Positions 23,721 through 34,455 of a stretch of DNA of 64,000 nucleotides are shown here, one piece after another. The notes beneath the pieces were generated by a model, which did not search any database, was not told where the DNA came from, and worked only from the letters and a program-made list of their open reading frames with translations. How positions within the stretch are numbered: the first letter of the stretch is position 1; each line of letters begins with the position of its first letter. This DNA comes from Microvelia longipes (lineage: Eukaryota; Arthropoda; Insecta; Hemiptera; Veliidae): positions 12,031,992 to 12,095,991 of the forward strand of contig JACMZG010000008.1 in NCBI GenBank assembly GCA_018340805.1. The letters are read 5' to 3'. The position numbers and the translations under genes are program-made.

Positions 23721-25358
23721 TTAATTTATATTTTTATATATTCTTGATCAGTAATTTTCCCACCTCCTCTTTTTTATGACCTCAATCTCATAGTGTCTTA
23801 TATATATCCTGGTAAAACCGTGGACACAACACCAAAAAATATTTTATGACTATCTTTGTGGCACTTAACTTTCTATTAACACATTAAAGGAATTCTAACT
23901 TAAGTGTTAAGAGAAATTTAAGGTTTTAAGTTAAAGAAATTTGAAGTGATAAAAATGAATATTTATGAAAATAAAAGTTTTGCTTGAAATGAGATCCTCT
24001 AAAAACTTAAAATGTACTCGATGTGAACATAAAATAGTTTAAAGAAAAACAAATTTCTAAGCGTAACAATTTGATAATAATTTATAGTTATTTAGGATTG
24101 GAAACTTCCGATACATTTTCAATTTGGAGCACTGAAGCAAAACAGAAGAGATAAGACCGGAAAAAAGAAAAATTCAGAGGAGCAGAAAAAATTTTCATTT
24201 AGAAAAAAAAGAAAAACAAATTTCCAGGTTAGCTTTAAAAGGGGTGAAGTTTAACAAGGGAGTGAGAGGTGGGAAACGGGATACAAGGAGGCAAGAACGG
24301 GGGCCGCTGGAGGCGGTGCGGAGAGAAACAACGGTGCCAGTAAATTAAATTCTTCCCTCTGTTTTTTAAAACTTCTCTCTTTTAGTCTAAAGATCAGAGA
24401 GTTTATATTGTCGTGTAATTCACTTTGCAACGATACGTATGAAGAGAAGAAAATATTGATTTTCAGAGTATGGACAAGTTCAATCTTTGTTTTTAATAAA
24501 GTTTTTAAAACAAAGTGCTCGCTGTTATTTATTCATTTTGAACTCATCTTGTCGTCTCAATAAAAATCCAAAATTTGTTTCTAAAAAGGATTTGATTTCT
24601 TTCTATAGTTAATTTATTCTTTTTTATCTTTTAAGTAGGTGAAAGAAATTTTTGTAGCAATTTGATTGAAAGTTACCATTAACAGCAATTGGAATAAAAA
24701 ATTAGTGTGTACAGGCACACTTTTAGCAACGTAATATTACGTTAGTATTTATATTGACCTTTCTTTCCACAAAGGTCTGAGGTTCACATCTCTGGTTACA
24801 CCTTCTGTTTAAATAAGATTATTGTTTATATAAATTATCGCCAAATTTAAATTACACTCAATGTGAAACGGTTTTCACTACCACCTCAAGTGTTTCCCAC
24901 AGAGGTTGACCCTGATGAGCTAGGGTCTAAATAAGGATTTCTTATTATTGCAGCTAGAAATGCTCTAATGATTCGAGCTGCAAAAACGTGACACAGTCAG
25001 CAGTCTTTTTAGTGACATATAGCATTATGAAATCGTAACATATCATGGTGGAAGTAGTGAAATGTTTTTTTAAATATAACCAGACGAACATGTCATTTTT
25101 CAGATATTTGATTAAAACACTTTGGTGAGTTTCACTGTTCTAAATGAGTATTCAATTCATTGTTTTGAATGGGCGAATTTTTACTTCACCTGAGTCTACT
25201 GACTAAAGAAACAAATTTAAAGGCAGCCTGGTTTTCTACGGATGTTAAAATTAATTTTAAGTCAATCTACAACTTCAATGATAATAAAAAAACAATTTTA
25301 GGTCAATTTATGCCAAATTTTAGAGTAAAAATGTGTCTTCGATAGTCAATAGGGAAAC
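23718..25358. other. AT-rich, nothing recognised
   Basis: A purine- and G-rich pocket lies at about 24235-24335. No coding frame, array or RNA gene is seen. Confidence 0.4.
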
Positions 25359-26538
25359 TAATAAGACAACCTTGCAAACCTGGTCTTACTCAATACCATC
25401 ACGAAGTGAGTGGGAAAATGTAAGGTTGGATCCTGATGTTCATTGTGAACTGTGGTTCACTGATAGATCGAACATTTTAGACAGATCTGGTGTAGGTATA
25501 TTTTGTACTGAGCCAAATCAAGAAATCAGCATGAACTTATGAGCTCTCGCTAATGTCTTTCAAGCGGAGGTCTATGCCATTTTGGGATGTGCTCAGGTTC
25601 TCTTAAGCGAATCAAGGGTAAACAAAAATATTATTACATACACGGACAGTCAGGCAGCATTGAAAGCTCTTATCAACTTGAAGAGTAATTCTAAACTGCT
25701 AACGGAATGCAAATTGACACTTAATAAGCTTGGCCTTCAAAATCAGGTAAAAATAATTTGGGTACCAGATCATTGCGGAATTGAAGGCAATGCAATTACT
25801 GACCGACTGGCTCGTTCTGGATCAGGCGAATCGCCCATAAGCCCTGGTCCTATTATTGGCATCCTAAAATTTCTTATAAGGTTACACCTGCAACAGTTTC
25901 TTAGCAATGCCTTTTGTGATGAGTGGCGTAGTTCTTTTGGGATGAGACAATCTAAGCTTGTGCTTACTGGTCCTTCTCTAAAACGCACTAAGATTATTTT
26001 GTCGCTAAGCAAGGGAACTTGTCACGACATTACTGGAGTTCTTACAGGACACTGCAGACTCAACAGACATTATATCTAATGGGTCTAGTGAATAGCCCAC
26101 TTTGCAGATTTTGTAACGAAGAAGATGAAACGCCATCTCATCTCATTGGGCCATGTCCTGCTCTAAACATACAACGTCGGCTGGATTTCATCTTATTTTC
26201 CATTTTTTCTGATCAGCTAAATAAAATAGAAATTACGAAGTTAATAAGTTTCTGTCGCTCCTCTTTGATTTTTAAGCGAATGGAGGAAACACAATAAGTG
26301 ACTTAAATATATCATATCTATCAATTATTCTCAATATACATTATCTCATTACAGTTATCTTAATATTATCCTATCTTCTTATTTTCAAATATTTTATTTA
26401 GTATTTCTTATTTCATAATAACATTACATTAGTTATTATCATGTCCGGAATAGGCACAATGGACCCACATCAGAGGTCCAAGTGCCTTGGAAATATTGCA
26501 ACCGGAAAATTAATAAAAAATAATAATAAGACAACCTT
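25359..26538 (+). mobile_element. 5'-truncated LINE insertion with 15-bp target-site duplication
   Basis: TAATAAGACAACCTT occurs at 25359-25373 and again at 26524-26538, bounding about 1.15 kb that begins inside an RNase H reading frame and ends in an AATAATAA-type tail. 5' truncation, a 3' simple-repeat tail and a duplication of this size are hallmarks of target-primed insertion. The TAA-rich tail makes the left part of the duplication ambiguous; GACAACCTT is the unambiguous core. Confidence 0.8.
25374..26297 (+). pseudogene. LINE ORF2 C-terminus: RNase H and terminal zinc knuckle (I-like)
   Basis: RNase H removes template RNA during reverse transcription. Its active-site positions are visible: Asp in WFTDRSN, Glu in QAEVYAIL, Asp in TYTDSQAALKAL, and WVPDHCGIEGNAITDRLAR. 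The last carries Asp where the family usually has Gly before His. The C-terminal LTGHCRLNRHY and the knuckle CRFCNEEDETPSHLIGPCP follow. The frame is broken by an in-frame TGA at 25540-25542 and a frameshift near 26070. The RNase H placement suggests the I superclade (I, R1, LOA or relatives). The reverse transcriptase and 5' end are absent. It is a dead copy. Confidence 0.82.
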
Positions 26539-26624
26539 TGTCGACTGAAGAAAGAGACAAATTTTTAGTCAAACAATACATTTTCACTGACTGTTATACC
26601 GAAGAAAAACAAAAGTCCTTCTGG

Positions 26625-26880
26625 TTGTGCCAGGATCTCAATCCTTATCTGGAGTAAGCTTGCTTTGCTTTGCCTATGTCTCAATCCTTATGTATAGACA
26701 GTTCTCTTGGCTGCTCTCAGGTCTCAATCTTTGTGTAGTGACAGTTCTTTCGGCTGTTCCTGGCTCTCAATCATTGTGTAGAGACAGTTTTCTTGGCTGT
26801 GCCCAGGTCTGAATCCTTGTGTAGAGACAGTTCTGTTCGCTGAGCCACAATCCTCAATTAGTGACACTCCTCTTGTGTGT
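26625..26880. repeat. about 58-bp imperfect tandem repeat (4-5 copies)
   Basis: Recurring words are TCTCAATCCTTGTGTAGAGA and CAGTTCTCTTGGCTG. It starts about 85 bp after the LINE target duplication. Copies are clearly diverged. Confidence 0.75.
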
Positions 26881-28958
26881 GTCAGTCATCATCGACACAC
26901 AAAACTAATTTAATTTTGCACATAAATCCGTTCACGAAATAAATATGTATACCAAGTTTCCTTTCAATGCGGCAAGTATATCTACGGTTATGTTAGATTA
27001 TAAAAGTTAAGCAGCATCTGCGTTCATCCTCTGATATGGCAAGGAAAGTGCCGAGGTACCCTGTATCCGATTTTTTGGCTTTCCTTTAAATAATTTATAC
27101 TGAACATATTAACTAATAATAATGATATATTTACTTACATTTATTAATACTAAATAATAATTAAGAACAAATTTGCTCGGTAATCCTTAGATGATTTTTC
27201 ATTAAAAAATATAAAGAGACATAAGAAAGTTATTAGGTTACAGCGTAAATTTAATCCAAGAGTTACAAAGTTGACATCAAGTTTTCTTTACTTGGTAACT
27301 TTAAGAACTAAAGCCAACAAGAACAAGTTGGACCGAGTTATCTGAATATTAGCGAAGACTATAAAGAAAATCCATCATTTCAGACTTAAACAGGCCCCAA
27401 AGAAAAGTTAAACTAACTTGTTACTTATACTAGGGAATTTTCAGAAGGAAATTTGCCCCTCTGATTTCTCTGAAACTTGTTTGGAGGCAAAAGATGGTGG
27501 TGAGAAAAAGGACTCGCCTTCGGATGCTGAAGTCTAAATCTACTTGCTAATTATTTTGCGTGTAAATCTTTTTGGTTTCTCATGTCTCTTCTACACTTAG
27601 TTAGCCCTAGCTTAGTTCTTTGGCCCTGCTTTCTATTTATTTCTTATTTTACCGTATCCTTTCTTTATATATTTCTAATTTAAATATTCTTATTTAATTT
27701 TATTTTAATCCTCTATTTATTCATTTCATGTTTGATTCAGTTTTTAATCGTTTCTTAATTAATTTTAGTTAAATCCTTTATTTATTTATTTCATGATTGA
27801 TTCAGTTTTTAATTATTTCTTATTTAATTTTAGTTTAATCCTCTATTTTTTTACTTCTTGTTTGATCCTATTTTCAGTTATTTATTATTTTATCCTCATC
27901 CTATTCTAGTTTGATCCTTCATTTATTTGTTGTTATTTATTTATTTTTATTATTACTTTTATTTTGTTTAAGACTCCCTACATTACTTCATTTTTAATTT
28001 GTTACTCCCACAATTAACTTTTCCTTTGATCCTGCATAATTCATTAATTATTTTATACTGCATTTCCTTCAGTTTTGCTTAGGCCTATTTTCATTTAATT
28101 GAAAAATTTTTTTTGATTGAATATTTAGCTGTTAAATATTTATGATTTATTCGATTAATTTATTTATTGAACTCATTGAATTGATTATTAATTTAATATT
28201 TTATTACTTTGTACCAAGTTATAAATTGTTGTACCTGTTCAAAACTCAGGCTCTACTTAACTTTTTAAGTTCAAAACTTAATTCACAGCTTTTACCTTTA
28301 ACCATCTTTAGGTTATTTATTTAAATATTATTTATAATATTGTCAAGTGGTTTGTTTTTTACGTTACCATTTGAAACTCTTTTAAATGTTTTATAACTAT
28401 AAGCAGAGAATTATTATATAAAATTTAGAAGTTATCAATCTTGATTTAATGTTATTAGCGTTTATCAAAACGTTGTTTTCTCTTGAGATGCGGCTATTTT
28501 AGGTTCGAAATGTAGGGCAAGGGAAAGGTAGAAGGGTTAGGAGAGTTAGGAGGGCCTAGTGAAGGCCCTACAGGGCCTGCTGAGTTTTACACTAATGATG
28601 TATTAATCCCTGTAGTACTAAATCTCTAAGTAGGGTCTAACGTTAAGAGCTTTCTATAATCTTGAGAGAATTTCCTGAAAACTCTCTTATCCTTCTCTCC
28701 TATCCGAGTGAAAAAATAATTCCTAAATATAAATCATTATCGAGTTTAATGAAAAGGTTACACATAAAAAAATCTAAGGCAGATTAAAGATTTTTATTTG
28801 ATAGATCATTGTGAATTTTTTTCAGCGAATTTTCATTAGGAAATGACACTCAAAAGGTTGTTAGCATGAAGTAGTAGTGGAACCATGTATCCATGTCGCT
28901 TAGCCACCTTATTCCAAAAGTACTTCAACTCACACAGAGGTGAAGTTTCCATCTATGG

Positions 28959-28959
<1 letters not shown>
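26881..28959. other. AT-rich, no recognised gene
   Basis: About 27690-27930 is a diverged tandem repeat of roughly 65 bp (TTGATTCAGTTTTTAAT, TTTAGTTTAATCCTCTATTT). A weak 5S-like word, AAGTTAAGCAGCATC, sits at about 27005-27019. At 28500-28580 a purine-rich stretch holds the short inverted pair AGGGCC/GGCCCT. No coding signal is seen. Confidence 0.4.
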
Positions 28960-28996
<37 letters not shown>

Positions 28997-29031
28997 ATTA
29001 TATATATATAATATATATAATATATATATAT
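28960..29031. repeat. (TA)n microsatellite
   Basis: An imperfect TA tract of about 70 bp. Confidence 0.9.
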
Positions 29032-30020
29032 TTCTTATGAAAGACTTTTAAACCTGTAAAACTCCGAGACCTGAGGCCTCGTGCTTCATTTCCAAGTTCT
29101 CAAACGTGAACATTTAATGATAAAAGAGGCACTACACTTATTTTTTTATTTTTTTTAGGAGATCGGTAGCATAGATAAAATATAACATAACTGTATTAAA
29201 GTACGAAGTTTTAAATACTCGCATGATCCTACTAAAAGCATTTCAAACAAAAGCATCTTTGAATTTAGAAGTAACAAATGGAAAAGAAAAGTTTAAATTA
29301 GGTATTTACCTTTCATGTTATTTATTTTTCTTAGCGCAATAAATATAACATGATTTACATGTATAACACGTAGACACGTACACTGTGCCATGGAAATGTA
29401 GAGAAGTAAGTGTGGTTTTATGTACCGGAGGTGAAGGAGTGCGATGTTGAGAAGGGTTGGACAGAAGAGTTGAAAATTGACGTAGAAGATAATTTACTAA
29501 ACTAAATAGTCATACCTTTGCTCTAATGTTTATTTAGATATTATTTAAACATAAAAGCAATTCAAGGTGTTTGATTTTATAACAACAAATATTTATAATA
29601 AATATTACTTACTACAGTTGTGCGTAGTAACAAGCAAATTATAGTGATCATTTAAATAAAATATCTAAAAAAATCGGCGACAAATAACCTCGGAAAATTA
29701 TCTTGCCATATAGGGTTCGTTACGCTTATGCTTACGACTTAAGACTTCGAAAGTGAATGTGTGCCAAATTTTACTTAGACATGTGACGAGTGCAACCAAT
29801 CAACATTAGTAGTATTGCCTCAACGTAAAATTGGTCTCACAAACATTTTTTCCGAGTTTAATGAATTTATTTATGATCCATTACGAAAGTTCGTACTTAT
29901 GACAAGTACGAAAATCATAAAATTATTTTCCGAAAAGCACTACTAGAAATAAAGATTTATTTATTGCCAAGTTTCAACTGCCATACCTGTTATCATTATG
30001 CTGCGAAGATAGCAGAATAA
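29032..30020. other. AT-rich, nothing recognised
   Basis: No gene, array or structural RNA is visible on either strand. Confidence 0.4.
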
Positions 30021-30165
30021 TACACACACACACACACACACACATAATATTTGGTAAAACCACTCAGGAGGTCTTAAACCAGCTGGAAAGGATAGATTAG
30101 TTTAATCTAGGTTTAAGAGGAAAAATTAGCTTTCCTTTATACCCACGTCATAAGCAAGGAAAAGT
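30021..30165 (+). repeat. dispersed repeat family D copy with (CA)n
   Basis: A (CA)n tract at about 30022-30045 is followed by AAAACCACTCAGGAGGTCTT, then TTTATACCCACGTCATAA and GGAAAAGTTAG. The order is the same as at 15930-16080. Confidence 0.5.
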
Positions 30166-31292
30166 TAGAAACAGATCGCCATTCAGGTAATGATTTTTTT
30201 CTTGATTCGGTTAGGAAACGTTTCTATGACTACTATACCAAAACATATACTTCAGGACTCTGTGCCACAGAGATATATACTACTAGAGGGGACAGGGCTC
30301 TCAGGGGCCCTGTGTAACCTCATTGAAACCTCCTCCAAGAGTGAGTCAAGGTTATAATAAATCATTTGATTTTGGTGGTTTGTATTATTAACATTCTCCT
30401 ATAAAAGTTATGGTAATTTAGTACTGATTATTTGATTGTATATATAATCGAAGGTGGTCAGGTTACTTTTTCGATGTTTCACAACTTTACCTATAGAACC
30501 CTCTAGTAAGAATATCTCTATGCTCTGTACAAAGTCTGATCAACCGGTGTTTAACTTAGTTAACTTAAATTGTTACATTCTAATAAAGCTAAATTGAGGG
30601 TAAAAATCAAGATATATGTATTTTACAACACCCTCGAGAGAGTTAATGAAATACTAATAACATTGATATTATAAGTACATACTTATTCATCAAATGTCAA
30701 CGTTTCAAAACTCGCGGAACCTATAAGTAAAAACGTACAAGACATGTTTCGCATGTACTATGAAACCGTGGTTTCATAGTACATGCGAAACATTTTAACC
30801 AAATTATATAAAACACGGTATAAATATCAAACCTATGTCAAAATAAGCACATTAGATTTATGCCGAAAATCCAACACGTCGTCTAAAATAGCAGTCAACC
30901 TGGATTTTACAATAAACCCAAACTATGAAGTACAAGTCCGAGTACATTCATGCTATAATTCTAGAGGATGCTGCAACATGGTTTAGTGGCATATGCCACG
31001 AAAACAGATTTATTTACGTTATGTTATACATGTCAATCAATAAAACTAGAAGTAATGGTGATAATAAATTTTAAACTTCATACGTTCATAATAATGTATG
31101 TATAAGGAATACATATAAAAACACACTCCTAACTCCATATATGTATTCCCTATAGTGTCTTTTAATACATTATTATGGATAAGGGAACAAAAGAATGTTA
31201 ATAACATACGTTCATGATTTTTGAGTAATTTTGTTGGTTAATGACGTCACATATAATTTACATACGATATGGTTTATCGATATGGTGTTTAT

Positions 31293-31325
<33 letters not shown>

Positions 31326-32924
31326 TTCTTGATCAGATACTCTTCCTTCCCAAAAAACTCACCTGCCCTACCTCTCCCCTCCAAGACCACAGTCGCTTAA
31401 GCTATTTTTTTTTTAAATTTGCTAAAGCTAACAATGTTTGGAAATATTTCGGTAAAGATTGAAGTGTTCTGAGTCCAACAAGACTCTTCACCTTATAAAC
31501 TATAGTTAAGCTTATAGTTATAGTAGAAATAATTTATTCGTCGCTCTTACGTGTCATCAGTCTCACTGGTGGAATTATAATTATATTTTATTATCATAGA
31601 CTCCATAGGCTTCCGCGATTTATATCATAGAGATGTAGGTCTTGACCCCGGTTGTGACATCAGTCAATGTGAAACGGTGAATCCGACGTTTTGCTTCTAC
31701 TGTCGTCAGCGAACAGTCGAACATTTGAACAGTGGAACAACAACAGAAGACCCTAATCAATACTGTGGAAAACCATAATAAATGTTTTCCACAGTAAAGA
31801 CGTGATTATGTATAACATTATTTTGCTCGTCGATCATTAATCAATGTGTTTTTCGGGGTTTTGATTTATTATTATAACAAAGAACTTATTCCTTACACTT
31901 TGAAGGAAGTCTTAGGACATTATGATGAATTTTATGCGGTAAAACACAAAAGTTAAAAAATTTCAGCGCGACAAAATGAAAAAATTTAAAACTCAACATT
32001 TTCAAAATGGTGGCCGATAAAAAATAAAATTTGGTGGATTCATTTCTGACAATAGATAAATCGTCAAATTTCAACCCCATTGGTAAATTTCTTTATTTAT
32101 TTATTAATAACCCAGAAAAATAAATCGCAACCAGGTTATGTAAGAATTAATAACCATTAAGACACCACAAATATTTCATAACTCTGATTTTTTGTTGCAA
32201 TTTTAACTTTCAGCAATATCACACCGAAAGTTATGCGGGACATAGACATACAAACAACAGGATAATGACAATTTAGAATGCCCTAACATCCGTTTTTGGT
32301 CCTTTAGAGCCAAAAGGGCAATTCGAAGATTGCCTTATCATCCAATTATAATGCATTCTTGGTGTCGAGTTTTTAGGATAAACACAATATTTTTCCTATA
32401 TACAAAGGAAAAGATAAATAATTAAAAACAGTTGACTTCAGATTATTTGCCATTTCAATGCTTCCCCTGTTAAAGGAATAACAAAGTAAAATAACTAAAA
32501 TTAATTATAAGAATATCAAAAATCTAATGTTATTAAGTGTTTTTGATTTCCATAATATTCTCAAAAAAAGATATTATGTTATTATTAAAGATAATGACAA
32601 CATAATATTTCAATTTAATACTTCAAATGTGTTTAATCTAAGGTAAATGATAAGAAAACAGAGTCTTAAACAAACACGCCCAACTTTTGGGAGAAGTCAA
32701 ATTAAAGATATTGATTTATCTAGAACAAACATACACCTGTCTCACTTGACACCAAATCTTATCAAAACTAATTGAAAATATGAAGGTGAATTCCGCACGA
32801 TAAACAGAACAGTTCTCTTACTGACTTCTACAGCATACGTCGTAAGTGCAAGAAATTTTTTAGTGTTTGAAAAAAATTAATTTTAATTTAAAAAAAAAAA
32901 ATGAAATCATTTAGATATTATATA
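30166..32924. other. AT-rich, no recognised gene; several inverted repeats
   Basis: It includes the perfect palindrome at 30745-30792 (listed), a (TA)n tract at 31291-31327, a loose inverted repeat at about 31090-31180 and a hairpin at about 31768-31803 (ACTGTGGAAAAC / GTTTTCCACAGT). Near 31960-32030 GTGGCCG and AAAATGGTGGCCG recall the CCGCCAT repeats at 58.7-59.4 kb. No coding signal is seen. Confidence 0.4.
30745..30792. repeat. perfect 48-bp palindrome
   Basis: The arm TGTTTCGCATGTACTATGAA plus ACC is followed by a 2-nt centre and its exact complement, giving 23-bp arms. It could be the joined ends of a small inverted-repeat element or a cruciform-prone site. Confidence 0.85.
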
Positions 32925-34235
32925 ATTTATGAAATACTTCGACTTAAATATATTAAAAACGCTCACTGGTTCATTCTGCTTTGCATTAAAAAATAATAAC
33001 CAAGAAGACTATTTTCAAAGAATTGTAAACATGACCATAAGTTTGCTAGCACTATTTCGACGTATGATTGTTTTTATTGCCGAATTTTCATCATGCAAAT
33101 GTCGCCTATAAGGTTGTTCGGATGACGGAAGTTTCAACCAAAAATTTGAAGGCTCAAGAAAAACAATTCAAGAATCTTGTTCTCGTAATTAATTATGCTT
33201 AGTATATTACTTAAGTAACTTGCTTCATTCTACTAACCAATTCTTAAAATTTAAGTCCATTTCTTTTTCCAACTAAAATGCTTACTTAGTATACTTACTT
33301 AATAGCTAATTAAGTAGCATTTATTAACTTGAAGGAAATAATTTCTTCTTTCATCTAAACGTCTCTTATAATTTAAGTAACTTTCGTTTTTATAACTTAA
33401 ACATCTTTATTATTCACGTAATATAATGTTTTCTACTTAATCTTACTTCATTCTTCAAACGTTTTTTTATCATTCAAGCTGTACTTGCTTTCTAACTTGA
33501 AACTATTAATAATTCACGTAACTAAAGGTTTTCCAGCTACACATAGAAATTATTCAAGAAAGGCTTCTGTTTTACCACGTTCCTAGTCATTAATTTTCAT
33601 GCCTTTAGATTTTAATTATTTAAATACCTGCAAACAGATAAATATACCAAAATTGTCGTTTTTTACTTTTTTAGATTTATTCCAATAACTATTTTCCATC
33701 AATTTATTTTTGGAAAATGATAAAAAAGGTTTAATTTTCTATCATTTTAATGACATATTCATGTCCACTTTTGATTTTCTATAATGAGTTGTCCTTCGTT
33801 AAAATGCATTTTCCACAATAAGTTATTTGTCCGCCTAAAACTTTTTCATTCCACCATAATTTATTATTTCATTACCTTTACAGGGCATTTTAAAGATCTT
33901 CTCTCATCAGTCTTCACCAAATTTTCTCATTCCACAATCAGTTGATTATTCTTCTTATAATTTTTATCCTTCTATTTCATGTTTCCTATTATTGCAATAA
34001 TTTGTCTGTCTTTCCTTAATAGTCTTGATTATCGTTTGGATACTTTACTTCGTGAACAAATTATTTATTGTTGTAGTAAATGAAATGTTTTACAAGATTG
34101 CTGTTGCTGTGCCTTGCTCTTAGATATTCCTTCGACATTTATTATTATTAAAAAGACGCTTATTATTAAATGAATTTACGTTTTTCGATTTAATTATAAC
34201 AAATAAACTGATTATAAATTAAAAATAATATAAAA
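32925..34235. repeat. module H, copy 1, left part
   Basis: This non-coding block recurs almost unchanged at 46697-47490/51036-51880 and, shortened, at 55102-55520. Across 33330-33640 versus 47100-47420 I see only scattered differences. It starts around CGACTTAAATATATTAAAAA and is interrupted at 34235 by a BEL/Pao element. No protein or RNA family is recognised. It marks the left edge of the macro-repeat domain. Confidence 0.8.
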
Positions 34236-34455
34236 TGTCGCGGACTTGACGCGCTATCTTATTATTTTAGCTTACCAAATACAACAACTTTTAACAAAGC
34301 AAACATTTATTAGCTTAACAACTTATTTCTTCGCTTGATTGCTCGTTTAAAGAAGTTCCGCGAGAAACTTAGATAATTCTTGAATTATGTCAGTGAATGT
34401 CAAATTCAATATAGAAAATAAGAAAAACAATAATTAAATGACATTGACTGTCACA
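34236..34455 (-). repeat. BEL/Pao element 1, 3' LTR
   Basis: 220 bp, a direct repeat of 40608-40830. The pol frame reads into it and stops at 34434-34436. No strong polypurine tract precedes it; the minus strand reads TTTCGAGGGAGCCA. Confidence 0.95.
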
